The notes under the pieces are model-generated. The model searched no databases and was not told the origin of the DNA. It saw only the letters and a program-made list of their open reading frames with translations. Below, one piece after another: positions 47,489 to 60,865 of a stretch of DNA of 64,000 nt. Every line of letters starts with the position of its first letter. The stretch's first letter is position 1. This DNA is from Pipra filicauda (Eukaryota; Chordata; Aves; Passeriformes; Pipridae), in NCBI RefSeq assembly GCF_003945595.2, contig NW_024104415.1, positions 310,001 to 374,000 on the forward strand, read 5' to 3'. The position numbers were made by a program, and so were the translations under genes.

Positions 47489-47667
47489 ACAAGCAGAATG
47501 ATGTGGAGATTCCTTCTCCCACCCAGAAAGACAGAGAGAAGAAGAAAAAACAGCAGCTCATGACACAGATCAGCGGAGTGAAAAAATTAATGCATAGTTC
47601 AAGCTTAAATAACACCAGCATTTCACGGTTTGGCGTGAAAACTGAAAAGGAAGATCATCTGGCCAAG
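47489..47667 (+). CDS. PDE4B: PDE4B exon: end of UCR2 and linker to the catalytic domain
   Basis: This 179-nt exon encodes [17 protein letters not shown], a lysine cluster ([20 protein letters not shown]) and [23 protein letters not shown], residues 107-166 of the PDE4B2 model. It is the LR2-type linker plus the first helix of the catalytic unit. The acceptor is TTGTTACAG and the donor AAG|gtatga. Compared with the mammalian sequence I know, FGVNTENEDH has become [10 protein letters not shown]; otherwise it is nearly unchanged. The basic run may contribute to docking, but that is not shown here. Confidence 0.97.
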
Positions 47668-48122
47668 GTATGACAGATTCTTGCCATTTTGGGGGAAGCT
47701 GGAAGCTGGGAAAGGACAGGATGAATGATTGCCCCCCTTGTAAAACTGTAATCAGTAATCCTGAAGTGATGTGGCCATTAAAAATGTTGTAATTAATGGT
47801 AGCAGGCCCTAACAGCATATTCTATGTTTATAAATACTTATAATTATCCCTAAAATAATAAGAAGAAAAGTGATGAAGGCTGAGGAGAGCAATTATCAAA
47901 CACAAAATCAGCCCTTCACAGTTACTCTGCGTTCCTGTACTTTATTAAGTACACATATTCATGCACTTACATGATTACAATAATTATTAAATTTGCATAT
48001 TTTGGAACTTTTGGGGAAGTTCAAAGATAGAACTTCTTCACACCAGAAGACGTGGTGCAAGTGAGAAATGCAGAATTGTCTGGAAAAATAATGTAATTAT
48101 TCTTTTTTTGTCCTCTCAAAAG
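47668..48122 (+). other. PDE4B: PDE4B intron (455 nt)
   Basis: AT-rich unique intron ending in TTTTTTTGTCCTCTCAAAAG. No repeat or other element was seen. Confidence 0.85.
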
Positions 48123-48221
48123 GAACTGGAAGATCTGAATAAATGGGGTCTGAACATATTTAACGTGGCCAGGTATTCCCACAACAGGCCCCTCACCTGC
48201 ATCATGTACGCCATATTCCAG
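48123..48221 (+). CDS. PDE4B: PDE4B exon: start of catalytic domain ([10 protein letters not shown])
   Basis: This 99-nt phase-0 exon encodes [18 protein letters not shown] and [15 protein letters not shown], residues 167-199 of the PDE4B2 model and the N-terminal helices of the catalytic domain. The stretch [11 protein letters not shown] is PDE4B-type (PDE4D has NKWGLHVFRIA). One change stands out: arginine where mammalian PDE4B has glycine (NVAGYSH). This site is variable among paralogs, so it is likely tolerated. The donor is CAG|gtttgt, weaker than neighbouring donors. Confidence 0.97.
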
Positions 48222-48359
48222 GTTTGTCACTTCCCGCCCAAATTTGCTATTCTTTTATGGCACTACTTTAATTTCTTATTGCTTTCAGATTTGTTGTCTT
48301 CTCCAGCATGACCTTCTTACTTGATACATGCCTGTATGTTTGTATCTTTTATTACACAG

Positions 48360-48524
48360 GAGCGAGATCTCCTGAAAACATTCAAGATCTCCTCGGACAC
48401 GTTCGTGACGTACATGATGACACTGGAAGATCACTACCACTCGGATGTGGCCTACCACAACAGCCTCCACGCTGCTGATGTTGCCCAGTCCACCCATGTT
48501 CTGCTCTCTACCCCTGCCCTGGAT
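48360..48524 (+). CDS. PDE4B: PDE4B exon: catalytic domain with first HD-type metal motif
   Basis: This 165-nt phase-0 exon encodes 55 residues from [15 protein letters not shown] to [12 protein letters not shown], residues 200-254 of the PDE4B2 model. [10 protein letters not shown] carries His232, the general acid that protonates the leaving group, and His236, one of the zinc ligands (by alignment with human PDE4B2 His234 and His238). The acceptor is ATTACACAG and the donor GAT|gtgagt. Two conservative changes against human, R to K in TFRIS and I to V in TFITY, do not touch the active site. The intron downstream has a CR1 copy starting about 110 bp away. Confidence 0.97.
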
Positions 48525-49142
48525 GTGAGTTACCTTGTTTGAGCTGAGTTGTGCTGGGCAGGGTTGTGTTTGAAGGTGGGAGGGGCACTTCCTGCTCTTC
48601 CGAAGGCTCAGTTTGCTGCCAAGGACTCCTTCAGACACTGGTCTCTGCTCTGTGGGGACCAGGGACAGGATCCCAGGGAATGGCCTGAAGTTGTGTCAGG
48701 GCAGGTTTAGGTTGGATCTTAGAAAAAGGTTCTTCCCCCAGAGGGTGGTTGGGCACTGAACAGGCTCCCCAGGGCAGTGGTCACAGCACCAAGGCTGCCA
48801 GAGCTCCAGGAGTGTTTGGATGATACACTGGGGCACACGGTGTGACTCTTGGGAGTGGGTCTTTGTAGGGCTGAGGGTTGGACTGAATGATCCTTGTGGG
48901 TCCCTTCCAACTCAGTATATCCTCTGGTTCTGTGATTAAGAAATCTCAGCAGCAGCCCTGCCTGAAATTGCTGTTTCATCTTCAGGAGCACAAGCTGCTT
49001 GCAGACCTTTCTTATGAGTCAATGGCTTGTCCTCAGAAAACTAATTTTAAAAAGCACAATTTGTTTCTCTAAATCAGCCTCCCAAACTGTTGAGGGATAA
49101 AACCTAAGGACCTCTCTGACAAATTCCTTCTTTCCTTTATAG
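48525..49142 (+). other. PDE4B: PDE4B intron with one CR1 copy
   Basis: A 618-nt intron, half of it a sense CR1 (48636-48937). The rest is unique and ends in TTCCTTTATAG. Confidence 0.85.
48636..48937 (+). mobile_element. CR1 LINE 3' end
   Basis: Sense copy with TCTCTGCTCTGTGGGGACCA, CCAGAGGGTGGTTGGGCACT, TTGGACTGAATGATCCTTGT and a 3' end GGTTCTGTGATT. It is a close sister of the copy at 4932-5262. Inserted in the same sense as the gene. Confidence 0.94.
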
Positions 49143-49242
49143 GCTGTCTTCACGGATTTAGAAATCCTCGCTGCAATTTTTGCAGCTGCAATTCATGATG
49201 TGGATCACCCTGGGGTCTCCAATCAATTTCTTATTAATACAA
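49143..49242 (+). CDS. PDE4B: PDE4B exon: catalytic domain with HDxDHPG motif
   Basis: This 100-nt exon encodes [17 protein letters not shown] and [16 protein letters not shown] plus the first base of an asparagine codon, residues 255-288 of the PDE4B2 model. His272 and Asp273 are zinc ligands, and Asp273 also helps bind magnesium (human PDE4B2 His274, Asp275). HDVDHPG is the core of the class I PDE signature. The acceptor is CCTTTATAG and the donor A|gtgagt. Skipping this exon would shift the frame and remove two metal ligands, so it is indispensable. Confidence 0.97.
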
Positions 49243-50216
<974 letters not shown>

Positions 50217-50285
50217 TGAGCTGTGCACACTCTGCTCCTCTTCCTAACCCAAAAACTGGCTTACTTGTGTGGCTGCCCCTGCTGA

Positions 50286-51927
<1,642 letters not shown>

Positions 51928-52110
51928 GTTCTCCGAAATATGGTACATTGTGCAGACCTGAGTAATCCCACAAAGTCTCTGGAGCTGTACCGGCAGTGGA
52001 CAGACAGGATCATGGAAGAGTTCTTCCAGCAGGGAGACAAGGAGAGAGAAAGAGGAATGGAAATCAGCCCGATGTGTGACAAACACACCGCTTCGGTGGA
52101 GAAATCACAG
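51928..52110 (+). CDS. PDE4B: PDE4B exon: catalytic domain with third metal ligand and invariant Gln
   Basis: This 183-nt phase-0 exon encodes [52 protein letters not shown] and HTASVEKSQ, residues 381-441 of the PDE4B2 model. Asp390 in HCADLSNP is the fourth zinc ligand (human Asp392), Asn393 contacts the adenine, and Gln441, the very last codon, is the invariant glutamine that recognises the purine (human Gln443). All are present. The donor is CAG|gtgatt. If the intron were retained the frame would run only about 31 more codons. Confidence 0.97.
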
Positions 52111-54695
52111 GTGATTGACCCTAAGCTGCAGTTCTTACTGCCTGAGCTTGTAGTTTTAAAGCAGAGACAAAATTCATCTGCTCTCTCCAGCACTATTAGG
52201 CAATGAGCCAACTGTTCAGAGGGTTGGTTCTGATCGACCCTGACATCCAGCTGTGCCTGGAGCTCACACAGACTGATGAGGCTGCTCAGGCTCCTCTCTG
52301 TGCCCCTTGGCGTCTCCTCATTTCCAAACGCGTGTTCATCTTGCCCTGTTCGTGTCCCAGTTTCCAGGAGGAGTTGGTTACCTTTTGTTCCCTAGTCTTG
52401 AAAAGTGCAATTCTGCTCTCCACATCCTCCTGCCGGGTCTTTCCTGCTTTCACAGCCTCTGTTAATTAGCACCTCCTAAACGTACTGACATTGTACCCTG
52501 GGTTAGACATTTATAGCAGTGCCAGCCCCACTGAACTGCAGGGTTAGGAGCTTCTCCCAACTGAGATCCACTTCAGGACACTGGACAATATTCAGGACAG
52601 TTTTGTAGTGCATGATCCATCTGGTGAAGTTAGAGGACTGCTGGAACTGCTGTGTGCAGGGTGAAGGCACAGAAATAGTCATTTATGTCAATACAAACCT
52701 TAAAAGGAGCTGGATTTGCCCCATTTTTTGAGATGAACTGGCTCATCCCTTGTTCTGATTCATAAATTAAATGGCTTCAAGCTCAGATTTTGTTCTGACC
52801 TTTGTAGTACAGGCCATAAAATTTCACCCAGATAGTCTGTAATGAAACCAGTAATTTATGTTTGCCTAAACATATTCCAACTTTTATATAATGGTGTCTT
52901 GGTTGTTGTTTTTGAATGACTAGAGCAAGTCATCATTGAGGTTTTTCAGCTTGAATAAGTAACAAAATTGATGATAATTATTTCCAAATGTCCTCTCAGG
53001 CTAAGCCAAGTGGTTTCAAAATTATTCACTCAACCGCATGGTGATTTTGTTGGAAAAATCTGTCTTATTTGTTAACCTAACAAGAAATGAGTCCTTCAGC
53101 CAGGCTCAGCCAGAAAATGCCCATGTGCTCTGCATGTGAGCTCCAATTCATTATTTGTTTCACATATGCACTTCACGGAGGCTTCAAAATGGCATTTTTG
53201 CTATGCAAAAGGGACAGGAATTGCTCAAAATGGCCCTCATGGAAATCCTAAAGGAGAAAGGGAGGTGGCATGTCCATGCCGGAGGGAAAGAAGGAGTTGA
53301 CTGGAAAAGAGTATGCGAGTATTGCAAAGCTTGAGATGTCACCTCTTTACATCAAAATTTTTTAGGATCAATGCTGAGCCGTGTGGTTATTCCATGTTAT
53401 TCCAGTTTTTCCATGATCTAGGATGTTTATAAAGAAACAATAACCCTATTAATGAGTGCCAATCTTTGCCCATTGCTGCTGTAGAGCCCTTGAGCATTTT
53501 GGGTGGCAGCAAAGCCATGAGCTAACCATAGAGAATCCTTTTTTTTTTCCCCCTTTAAAAGTGCTCCGGAACATGTGCTGCAGGAAATTTTCATCACCTT
53601 TTTGTTTGAGCTGCCTCAACTGTATGTTACAATTGAATGTTAATGGTTCTATTGACATCCTGTTGTGTCTGAAGGAGCCATGTGTGATTTCCAAAGCAAA
53701 CATCTGCATGTTGGGGCTGGCTCCTCGGAGAGCCATTTTCCTGCTGCACAGAAACCTTGTCCAGCAGAGCGAGGAGAAGTGACACATTCTGCCAAGAGGG
53801 AAGAATTTCAATCCTCTTTATGGCCATTCAGTTTTCTCCATCCTGGACGTACGTCCTCTCTTAGTCAGACAATTGAAGGATGATTTAGCTCAGAGCTTAC
53901 GCCGGCGGAAGGACTGACGGACTCAGCCACAGCCCTCACTCTTTCCATCGCTGACACGTCACTCCAGGGGGGTCGGACAGCAGTGGCCTGTCCTCTTCAT
54001 GCAGGAGGAGGATTCTTGGGATGAGCTGACCTGCTTTCTGGGTTCTTTCCAAAACAAAATGAAAGGAAAAAGAGTCTCTAGCTGGGCCAGCTCCTCAGAG
54101 AAACACAGTAGCTGCTTTGGCAGAGTGGAGGAGAAAAACTGAAATGTTTGAAGCTGCAGGAGCATTAAACAGTTCAGAATAGGCACAAACTACACACTGT
54201 AGTAAAATACACCTAAAGCTTGAACTGCAGTCCATAAGGCAGGGACATTCGGTCTTAGGATGGCTGCTTGCCTTGGGAGCACTGGTGTATTCCCAGCTCT
54301 CAGCCAAGCGTGTACCCTGGGTAAGGGCACAGAGGCCATAAATGCACCAGCGTTGTCACCAGGGAATTCTGAGAGGAGCAGGGATATTTAAAATCCCACA
54401 TGCTACCAGGAATGGAATTGACAGTTCTATCTCTTGAATTTCATGTTGGCTCCTGCTTTTAGTTAAACTTCAATCTAAGGTTTGATTTTGGACAGCAACC
54501 TAACCCAAGGTTGTAGGTGGAGTTCTGGGTATCAGATGATTTTGTCCGTGATTATGCTGTGCTGGTTTGGAGACTTGCTCTGGGGTGGGTATTTTGCTTG
54601 TAAAAATCAGGTATTACCATAAATTGAACTTTTTAGACACCTACCTTCTCCTAGTCATTCCCTTCCCCTAAGTGTGAGTGTTCCTGTGTTCCCAG
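52111..54695 (+). other. PDE4B: Last PDE4B intron (2.6 kb)
   Basis: Unique, mostly AT-rich sequence. I recognise no CR1 copy here, unlike in the preceding introns. It ends in TTCCTGTGTTCCCAG. Open frames at 53449-53811 and 53456-53782 on opposite strands have no homology. Confidence 0.75.
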
Positions 54696-55061
54696 GTGGG
54701 ATTCATTGACTACATCGTCCATCCACTCTGGGAGACATGGGCTGACCTGGTGCAGCCCGATGCCCAGGACATCCTGGACACGCTGGAGGACAACAGGAAC
54801 TGGTACCAGAGCATGATACCTCAGAGCCCGTCCCCTCCCCTGGAGGAGCGGGGCCAGGACTGCCAGGGCCTCATGGAGAAGTTCCAGTTTGAACTGACAC
54901 TGGAGGAGGAGGACTCGGATGGGCCAGAGAAGGACGGCGAGAGCATCGGCTACTTCAGCAATACACAGACACTCTGCGTGGCCGAGCCGGGGGAGGAGGA
55001 GCCCCAGAGGGAAGCAAACATAGAGATTGTGACAGAAGACACGTCTCCTGTCGACACATAA
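54696..55061 (+). CDS. PDE4B: PDE4B last coding exon: end of catalytic domain and C-terminal tail
   Basis: It encodes 121 residues (442-562 of the PDE4B2 model) and the stop TAA at 55059-55061. [18 protein letters not shown] carries Phe444, which clamps the purine (human Phe446). [10 protein letters not shown] contains the serine-proline ERK site (Ser485 here, Ser487 in human PDE4B2), and [18 protein letters not shown] holds the FQF docking motif for ERK. The tail after [13 protein letters not shown] is the most diverged part: [14 protein letters not shown] is more acidic than the human tail, yet the last residues TEDTSPVDT are conserved. The C-terminus is what assigns the gene to PDE4B. The acceptor is GTTCCCAG. 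Confidence 0.97.
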   Translation: MGFIDYIVHPLWETWADLVQPDAQDILDTLEDNRNWYQSMIPQSPSPPLEERGQDCQGLMEKFQFELTLEEEDSDGPEKDGESIGYFSNTQTLCVAEPGEEEPQREANIEIVTEDTSPVDT

Positions 55062-55495
55062 TGTCCTGGACCCGTGTGAGTGGATTTTAACACTTAAGGA
55101 GCATGCAAGCAGTCTCACGGACAGCCTGCAGCGGGGTCTGAGGCCTCTGTCCCACAGTGGCTTAAAGACCCTCCCAGCTACTTGAGATTGGAGTCAGGGT
55201 TAAAGATCGTGTAGTGAATGATTGCTCAGGAAATTACCAGGTGATTTACGTTGCGGTTTGAGCCTTGTCAGCCAAGAGCATCATGTTGTCCTGGAGCTGG
55301 CTTGGGTCGGGACTGAGGCGTCAATGACACACAACTGAGAGATTTTATACTGTTAGTTTTGGAATTTATACCAGTTAGACTGATAGAAACTACTGATTAA
55401 TAACTCTCCATATAAAACCTGTCCACCCAACCACCTGTCTGCAGACCTGTGTGCCTTCTTTGTAAACACTTTCATGTCTTTTCAAGAGTCTCTTA

Positions 55496-55501
55496 ATTAA
55501 A
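55496..55501 (+). promoter_or_regulatory. PDE4B: Possible proximal poly(A) signal (ATTAAA)
   Basis: ATTAAA about 440 nt after the stop. It is the commonest variant signal, but usage cannot be judged from sequence alone. Confidence 0.35.
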
Positions 55502-56041
55502 TACACAGAGTTTAGTATTCAAAAGCGACACAAAGTGTTTCAGAATTGACGGATACTTTTTTGATTCTTCCTGTTACAAGAAGCAGTCTTCCTTTTTTTC
55601 ATGGGCAATACCTGTCACTTTATTGCAGTTAATCACTTTGACAGACTAAACAGAAGGGGAAACCCTCTGGTTTGCATTACTGCACCTTTAATTGTCTTCT
55701 TAATATCCCTGGTGACCTGTTTTAAGTCACTTCATGCCATCATGCACCGTCTCTGTTCTCTTGCTTGGAACAACAGTATTTTTTCCTCACAGGGTTTGGT
55801 TTTGTGGTGAGCAGGACAGAGGACAGGTTGTTTCCATGGCACAGTGCAGTACACACATGAGTAAGGCAGTGTGTGACACATGTTCCCCCTCGGCAGCTCC
55901 TTGGAATTTGCACGCTCGGATATTTGTGTTTCTCTCGCCTCTCGTCCACGTTTCCTAGGTTTAGGCCCACCATCCTCCTCCTGCACTGCCTCGAGCTCTA
56001 ACACCTCCATTACTGTTTATAACAGTGTATTTATTACGTAA

Positions 56042-56049
56042 TGTATATA
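56042..56049 (+). promoter_or_regulatory. PDE4B: Pumilio-type response element (TGTATATA) in 3' UTR
   Basis: An exact match to the UGUANAUA consensus in an AT-rich part of the 3' UTR. It suggests post-transcriptional control but is a single short motif. Confidence 0.4.
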
Positions 56050-56683
56050 CTGTAATGTTTTGTAAGTTATTAATTTATATGAATTAGCATTGCCTGTCGG
56101 CGGCGATGTTAACGGTGTAGAAAACTCGGAATAAGAGTTGCCTTTTTTTCTTGTAACCTTTTGTATTGCATAAAGTACAAGAACCTGAACATAGCTGGAG
56201 AGACAGACGCAACCCAGGAAGGGCATTCGGGTGGCAGCCGCCCGTGGGAGGGGTGACACCAGACCCCAGGGCAGTTGAGAGTGAACAGAGAGACGGGGAA
56301 GCGAACAAAGAAACCCCCCGAGAACGGGCTGGCTTTTAAATGTCACGTTCCAATTTCTGAACAACCCAATGTGAATTTCTATGACAAAAATGTGAACTGA
56401 TGTAATAATTGTGCTGTGAAACTTCCTCTGACAAAGCTTGTCCGGCATCGTGAGCGGTGTCAATCTCAGTTTGTAAAATATGTTTCAAGCTTTTTGGTCC
56501 AACTTGTGACTAACTAGTTAATGACAATAGCACAGTTGTGCATGATCAATGGGTTTGTTTGTCTGTTGAACACTGCATTGTTCCAGGTGGTTATTTTATT
56601 GTTTCCAAAAGTTTCACACAATGTATGTTATAGTATTATATATTGTGTTCAGATGCATTCTTAAAAGATTTTTATATGAAGTG

Positions 56684-56689
56684 AATAAA
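56684..56689 (+). terminator. PDE4B: Distal poly(A) signal AATAAA
   Basis: The canonical hexamer lies 1.62 kb after the stop and is followed by a TG-rich stretch (CCTGCCTGTGGCTCTTCATG), as expected for a cleavage site near 56705-56715. Confidence 0.8.
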
Positions 56690-56775
56690 TGAAAGCATGA
56701 CCCTGCCTGTGGCTCTTCATGATGCTTTTGTCAACAAGTCAGCGTGAGCTGTGTCACCACCACTTGGGGGACAGC

Positions 56776-57180
56776 AAAATGGAACCCTCCAAGCCCAGAA
56801 CATGCCCATGCCCCAAATCCAGAACATGCCTGTGTCTGAAACCAAGAACCCTTTCTTGGTCAGAACCCAGGACCTCCCACAGCTGAAACCCAGAACCTCC
56901 TACAGCCAAAACTCAGGACCTTCCCACAGGCAAACCCAAAACTGTCCCATAGCCAAAACCAGAACTTTCCACAGCTGAAACCCGGAACTGTCCTGTGCCC
57001 AAAACCCAGAACCCTCCTGCAGCCAAAACCCAGAACTATCTTGTGGCTCAAACACCAAAACCCAGAACCCTCCTACAGCCAAAACCCAGAACCATCCTGT
57101 GGCTCAAATACAGGATCCTCCCACAGCCAAAGCTAGAACCCTCACATGGCCAAAACCCAGAACCTCCCACAGCCCAATCC
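56776..57180. repeat. Minisatellite just past the PDE4B poly(A) site
   Basis: Degenerate tandem array with units of about 23-26 bp of the form CCAAAACCCAGAACCCTCCCACAG. There are about 15 units of varying length. It starts roughly 65 bp after the inferred cleavage site. Frames through it give Pro-Lys-Thr-Gln-rich peptides that are artefacts of the repeat. Confidence 0.93.
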
Positions 57181-57775
57181 CAGTGGACACGGAGGAGCCC
57201 TTGCCTTACGCACGGGAAGAGGAGGGTTCCTGTGTCCGGAGGGCACGGCCACCCTCCATGGTGGGCTGGAGCCCGTGGCCTTCCTGGCGGGGCCGGTGTG
57301 GCGGCGACAGGAAGTCGCGCACAGACAGGAAGCGATGGCTGCGCACGAGGACGGCCCCCAGGCCACTTTCATGTCCTGGCCTGACCCAAAACAACCAACT
57401 TTCCAGTAAAAAAACATCCTGCTGACAGGCACTTGAGGGGACACAGGGACTCTGTGCTGCCCTCGCTGTGGCAAGGCCGGCGGTGCTCCCACTGTGGCAC
57501 CCTGTGAGCCTCCACAAGCTTTTCCTGGATTCACTGGCTCCAGAGTGCAGCCACATGAAAGCAAGTGTGGATCCCTCATCCCACATCTGTTTTCCTGCCA
57601 AGCACTCCATGGCAGCAGCAACTGCCAACCCACCTTCCTGCAAATCCCTCCTGTCCCAGCGGAAGGGGCTTCAGCCTCAGCTCACCCTGGGCTTGGCAGC
57701 CAATGCCAGCACCTCTCAGGGGATTCTCCCAGCACCATGCCAGGAAGTTAATAGTACTTTCTCTCCCAATGAATT

Positions 57776-58035
57776 CATGGAATCCCAGAATGGTTTGGGT
57801 TGGAAGGGACCTCAAAACTCATCAGTTCCACCTCCTGCCATGGACAGGGACACCTCCCACTATCCCAGGTTGCTCCAAGCCCCGTCCACCTGGCCTTGGA
57901 CACTTCCAGGCATGAGGCAGCCACAGCTTCTCTGGGCAACCTGTGCCAGGGCCTCCCCACCCTCACAGGGAAGAATTTCCTCCTAATCTCTAATTCAGAT
58001 CTCTCCTCTTTTAGTTTAAAACCATTCCCCTCTTC
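57776..58035 (-). mobile_element. CR1 LINE 3' end
   Basis: Reverse copy with ATGGAATCCCAGAATGGTTT, GGGTTGGAAGGGACCTCAAA, CCCAGGTTGCTCCAAGCCCC and a 5' side TCTCTCCTCTTTTAGTTTAA. The ORF2-side boundary is uncertain. Confidence 0.93.
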
Positions 58036-59351
58036 ACATCCTTTCCACGCTCCTTTGCTGTGCTGGCTGTGTCCTGCTGTGGCCAGCACTGTGCCCACAG
58101 CTCCCAGCAATGTGCAGAGATGGGAAATGGGTTATTGGGCTGGAAACACATTGGCAGTTCTGGGTGGGGAAGGTGCCTAAGCAGGATAGACAGCAGAGCT
58201 GGGGCTGCAGGTGAAGCACCCGCCCCGCATCCAGAGGTGTGTTAGGGGAGATGATGTGCCCAATGGTGTCCACGGTTGCAGGGCCAGCACGGGGGTTCTG
58301 CCCTGGCCCACTCCCCTCTGCCCACACCCCCTCCCCTCCAGCCTTCCCTTACTTTATTCCTGTCCGTTTTCCATGACCTAGTTCTGCCAGGCAGTAGCTT
58401 CCTCATGAAGAGGGGAACGCAGCAGCGCAGTTCTGGTGCTGCGAGCAGACGCCTTTCCCTGCTCCTTCCCAGCAGCAGCAGAAAAATGCTCCTGTGGCCT
58501 TTATGCTGCAAAACCAACCCAGATTCCTTCTGTTTCCCTTCCATTTTTGGGGTGGGAAATCCCGGTTCAGGTAGGAGGTGGTTTGCTGAATCAGTTTCCT
58601 CAGTTCCTGGGGGGATGATGATGATGCCTTGGCTCTGCTTCCCCATCCTCACATCCAGAGCTCCTGTGGGGTTTGCATGGTTTTGCTCAGCATGGGAAGC
58701 ACGTCGGTGTGGAGGCAGCAATGCTGTGCTCCCTCCTTGCTCCAGAGTGGCCTGGATAGACAGGGCTGATGGATCCTGCTCCCCCTCCCTGGTGGTCCCC
58801 CCAGTCACTTCCAGCAACCCTCCAGCAGGTCCTGGAGGGGCTGAGGTGCGCGGGGTGGATGGTGTGGAGGGGCTCAGGACCTCCAGCCTCCCGGGACACA
58901 GATGCACACCCTGTCCCCTCCATGCTGCCAGTGTCAATGATGGATGTTCCTCGCAGCCCCCGAGTGGCAGCTGTCCTTGTCCCCAAGGACATAGTTTCCT
59001 GCTGAGGCCATGGAGCTGGGATTTCAGGGGGATTTCCACCACCCACAGGGGTCAATCCTGGGGATGAGCACTGGGAGCAGAGATGGTCCTTTCCAGCTGC
59101 CTAGGGCGCGGGGACAAGGGTCCCGCAGAGCCCCCGGCGCTGCCAGGAAACTTCTGACCTGGAGGTCGGAGTTGTTCATGGAAACCATGATGCAGAGAAA
59201 TAAAATAATAAACCAGCCTTGTTGCTGTTTCCCATGGAGCACAGGCTGCACTACTGGAGGTGGGGCTGGATTTCCATGGCCTTTTTCCCCCCAGTCCATA
59301 GGAATAAGGGATGAGTGTGGGTGTTCCCACCTGCCCAGTGATGTAAGACAG

Positions 59352-59628
59352 AGCTGGAACAAAGGACAAGTGACAAGACAAAAGGAAATGGCCTCAAGTT
59401 GCACCGGGGAGGTTTAGTTTGGATAATAGGGAAAATTTCTCCATGAAAAGGACTGTCCAGAACAGTGATGGAGCCCCCCATCCCTGGAGGGCTTTAAAAG
59501 CCGTGTGGATGTGGCACTTGAGGACATGGGGTAGTGGTGGCCTTGGCAGTGCTGGGGGGGAACGATTGGATTTGATGGACTCAGAGGGCTTTTCCTACCT
59601 GAACAATTCAGTGATTCTATGATTCTCT
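59352..59628 (+). mobile_element. CR1 LINE 3' end
   Basis: Sense copy with AAGGAAATGGCCTCAAGTTG, ACCGGGGAGGTTTAGTTTGG, GGCCTTGGCAGTGCTGGGGG and the 3' end AGTGATTCTATGATTCTCTG. It belongs to the same type as 22513-23031. Confidence 0.93.
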
Positions 59629-60103
59629 GCCAGTGGTCCACAGCCCCATGTCCCTCTGTGTGCCAGCCAGCAGGACAGAGCATTTCCCAGGTTATAAATC
59701 CAACCATAAGGATTTGCGAAGTGCCGGAAGTGGTTTGCTCACTGAGGATATTTGGGTACCACTGGTGCAGAGTTCACCTAAAGGTCCTACAGATGAAAAA
59801 AGAGAAATGAAAATGCAAAGCACTGACAGTTTTGCAGTCAAAAACAGGAAGGAGCTGGGGGCTGGTGCACGAAGAGCAGATTTTATCGGGTCTGCGGCGC
59901 TGGAACGGAGCCGAGTTCTCCCAGCACCGGCACCTTCGTGTGAAGGCTGGAGCTGGGACTGGCACGGGGACAGCAGTGGGATCCAGGACTGGCCACAAAG
60001 GACAGGGCAGGTTGTGGTCCAGCTGATATGGTTCAAGATGTGTTTAGGTGTTTTAGCTCTCCCAAATATCCCTTTTGGGGTGACACAAGGAGCCCAATCC
60101 CAA

Positions 60104-60172
60104 GGTCTCCCAATTCCCAAGGGCTCCCTGTCCCCAGGGTCTCCCAATTCCCAAGGGCTTCCTGTCCTCAGG
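60104..60172. repeat. Two-copy tandem duplication, period 34 bp
   Basis: GGTCTCCCAATTCCCAAGGG followed by CTCCCTGTCCCCA is repeated with few changes; a third partial copy follows. Confidence 0.85.
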
Positions 60173-60865
60173 TGCTCCCTTCCCCAGAGGCACCCTAAGC
60201 CCTGCTCTTGCTGCATGGTTTTCGCTCTATGGGGGGTATTTCTGTCATCCCTGTCTGATACTGTCACCGATTCTCTCACTGCAGTGCTGGGGACATTTGG
60301 GATCACAGAGCTCTGGCTCACAAGGGACTGTGGGATGACCCCCCTCTTGCGGGGGCAGGATGGGCTCTGCAGCCTCCATATCAGTCCACAGTGGGGTCTC
60401 CTGGGACACTCCTTGGTGTTATGGGGTTGCCCATGCTGAGATTTACTGCTGGGAGCACTGGGATTCACATGCTGGGAACTGGTCAGAACTTGTCCTGGTG
60501 GCACAGTCATGCAAGAGGAGCCAAACGCCCTCCTTGCTCCTGACCACTGGTGCAGCTGTGGTTTGGCACTGTTTTGGGGGCTGCAGGGGTGCTGGGGCAG
60601 GGATGACACATGGGGGACAGCAGGACCAGCTGTGCATGTGCTGCCTGCACATCTGTACAGCCCCGTCCTGTCCATGCACAGCTGCACAGCTCCATCTGCT
60701 GAGCTCCCGACCGCTGCACAGCGCAGAGCACCGGGAAACTCCACCGCCGGGATATGCACGGCGGGAATGGGGAGTGTCTGCTGTAGGGACATGCCCTGCA
60801 AGGACACACAGAGCGGGGACGTGCTCTGCAGGGACGCACACGCAGTCGGGGTGCGGCTCACCTGG

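Larger units (their letters stand above)
55062..56712 (+). other. PDE4B: PDE4B 3' UTR
   Basis: About 1.65 kb from the stop to the likely cleavage site, 20-25 nt past the AATAAA at 56684. It is AT-rich with scattered ATTTA pentamers and one Pumilio-type element. ATTAAA at 55496-55501 could serve an earlier, shorter 3' end. The exact end is inferred. Confidence 0.8.

Noticed and set aside
52111..52206. Alternative C-terminus by retention of the last intron
   Set aside because: The frame continues for about 31 codons past the donor, but the donor is good and nothing shows retention. The product would lack the purine clamp.
58242..59067. Overlapping 260-codon frames on both strands
   Set aside because: Both strands open over the same GC-rich stretch, no domain and no homology.
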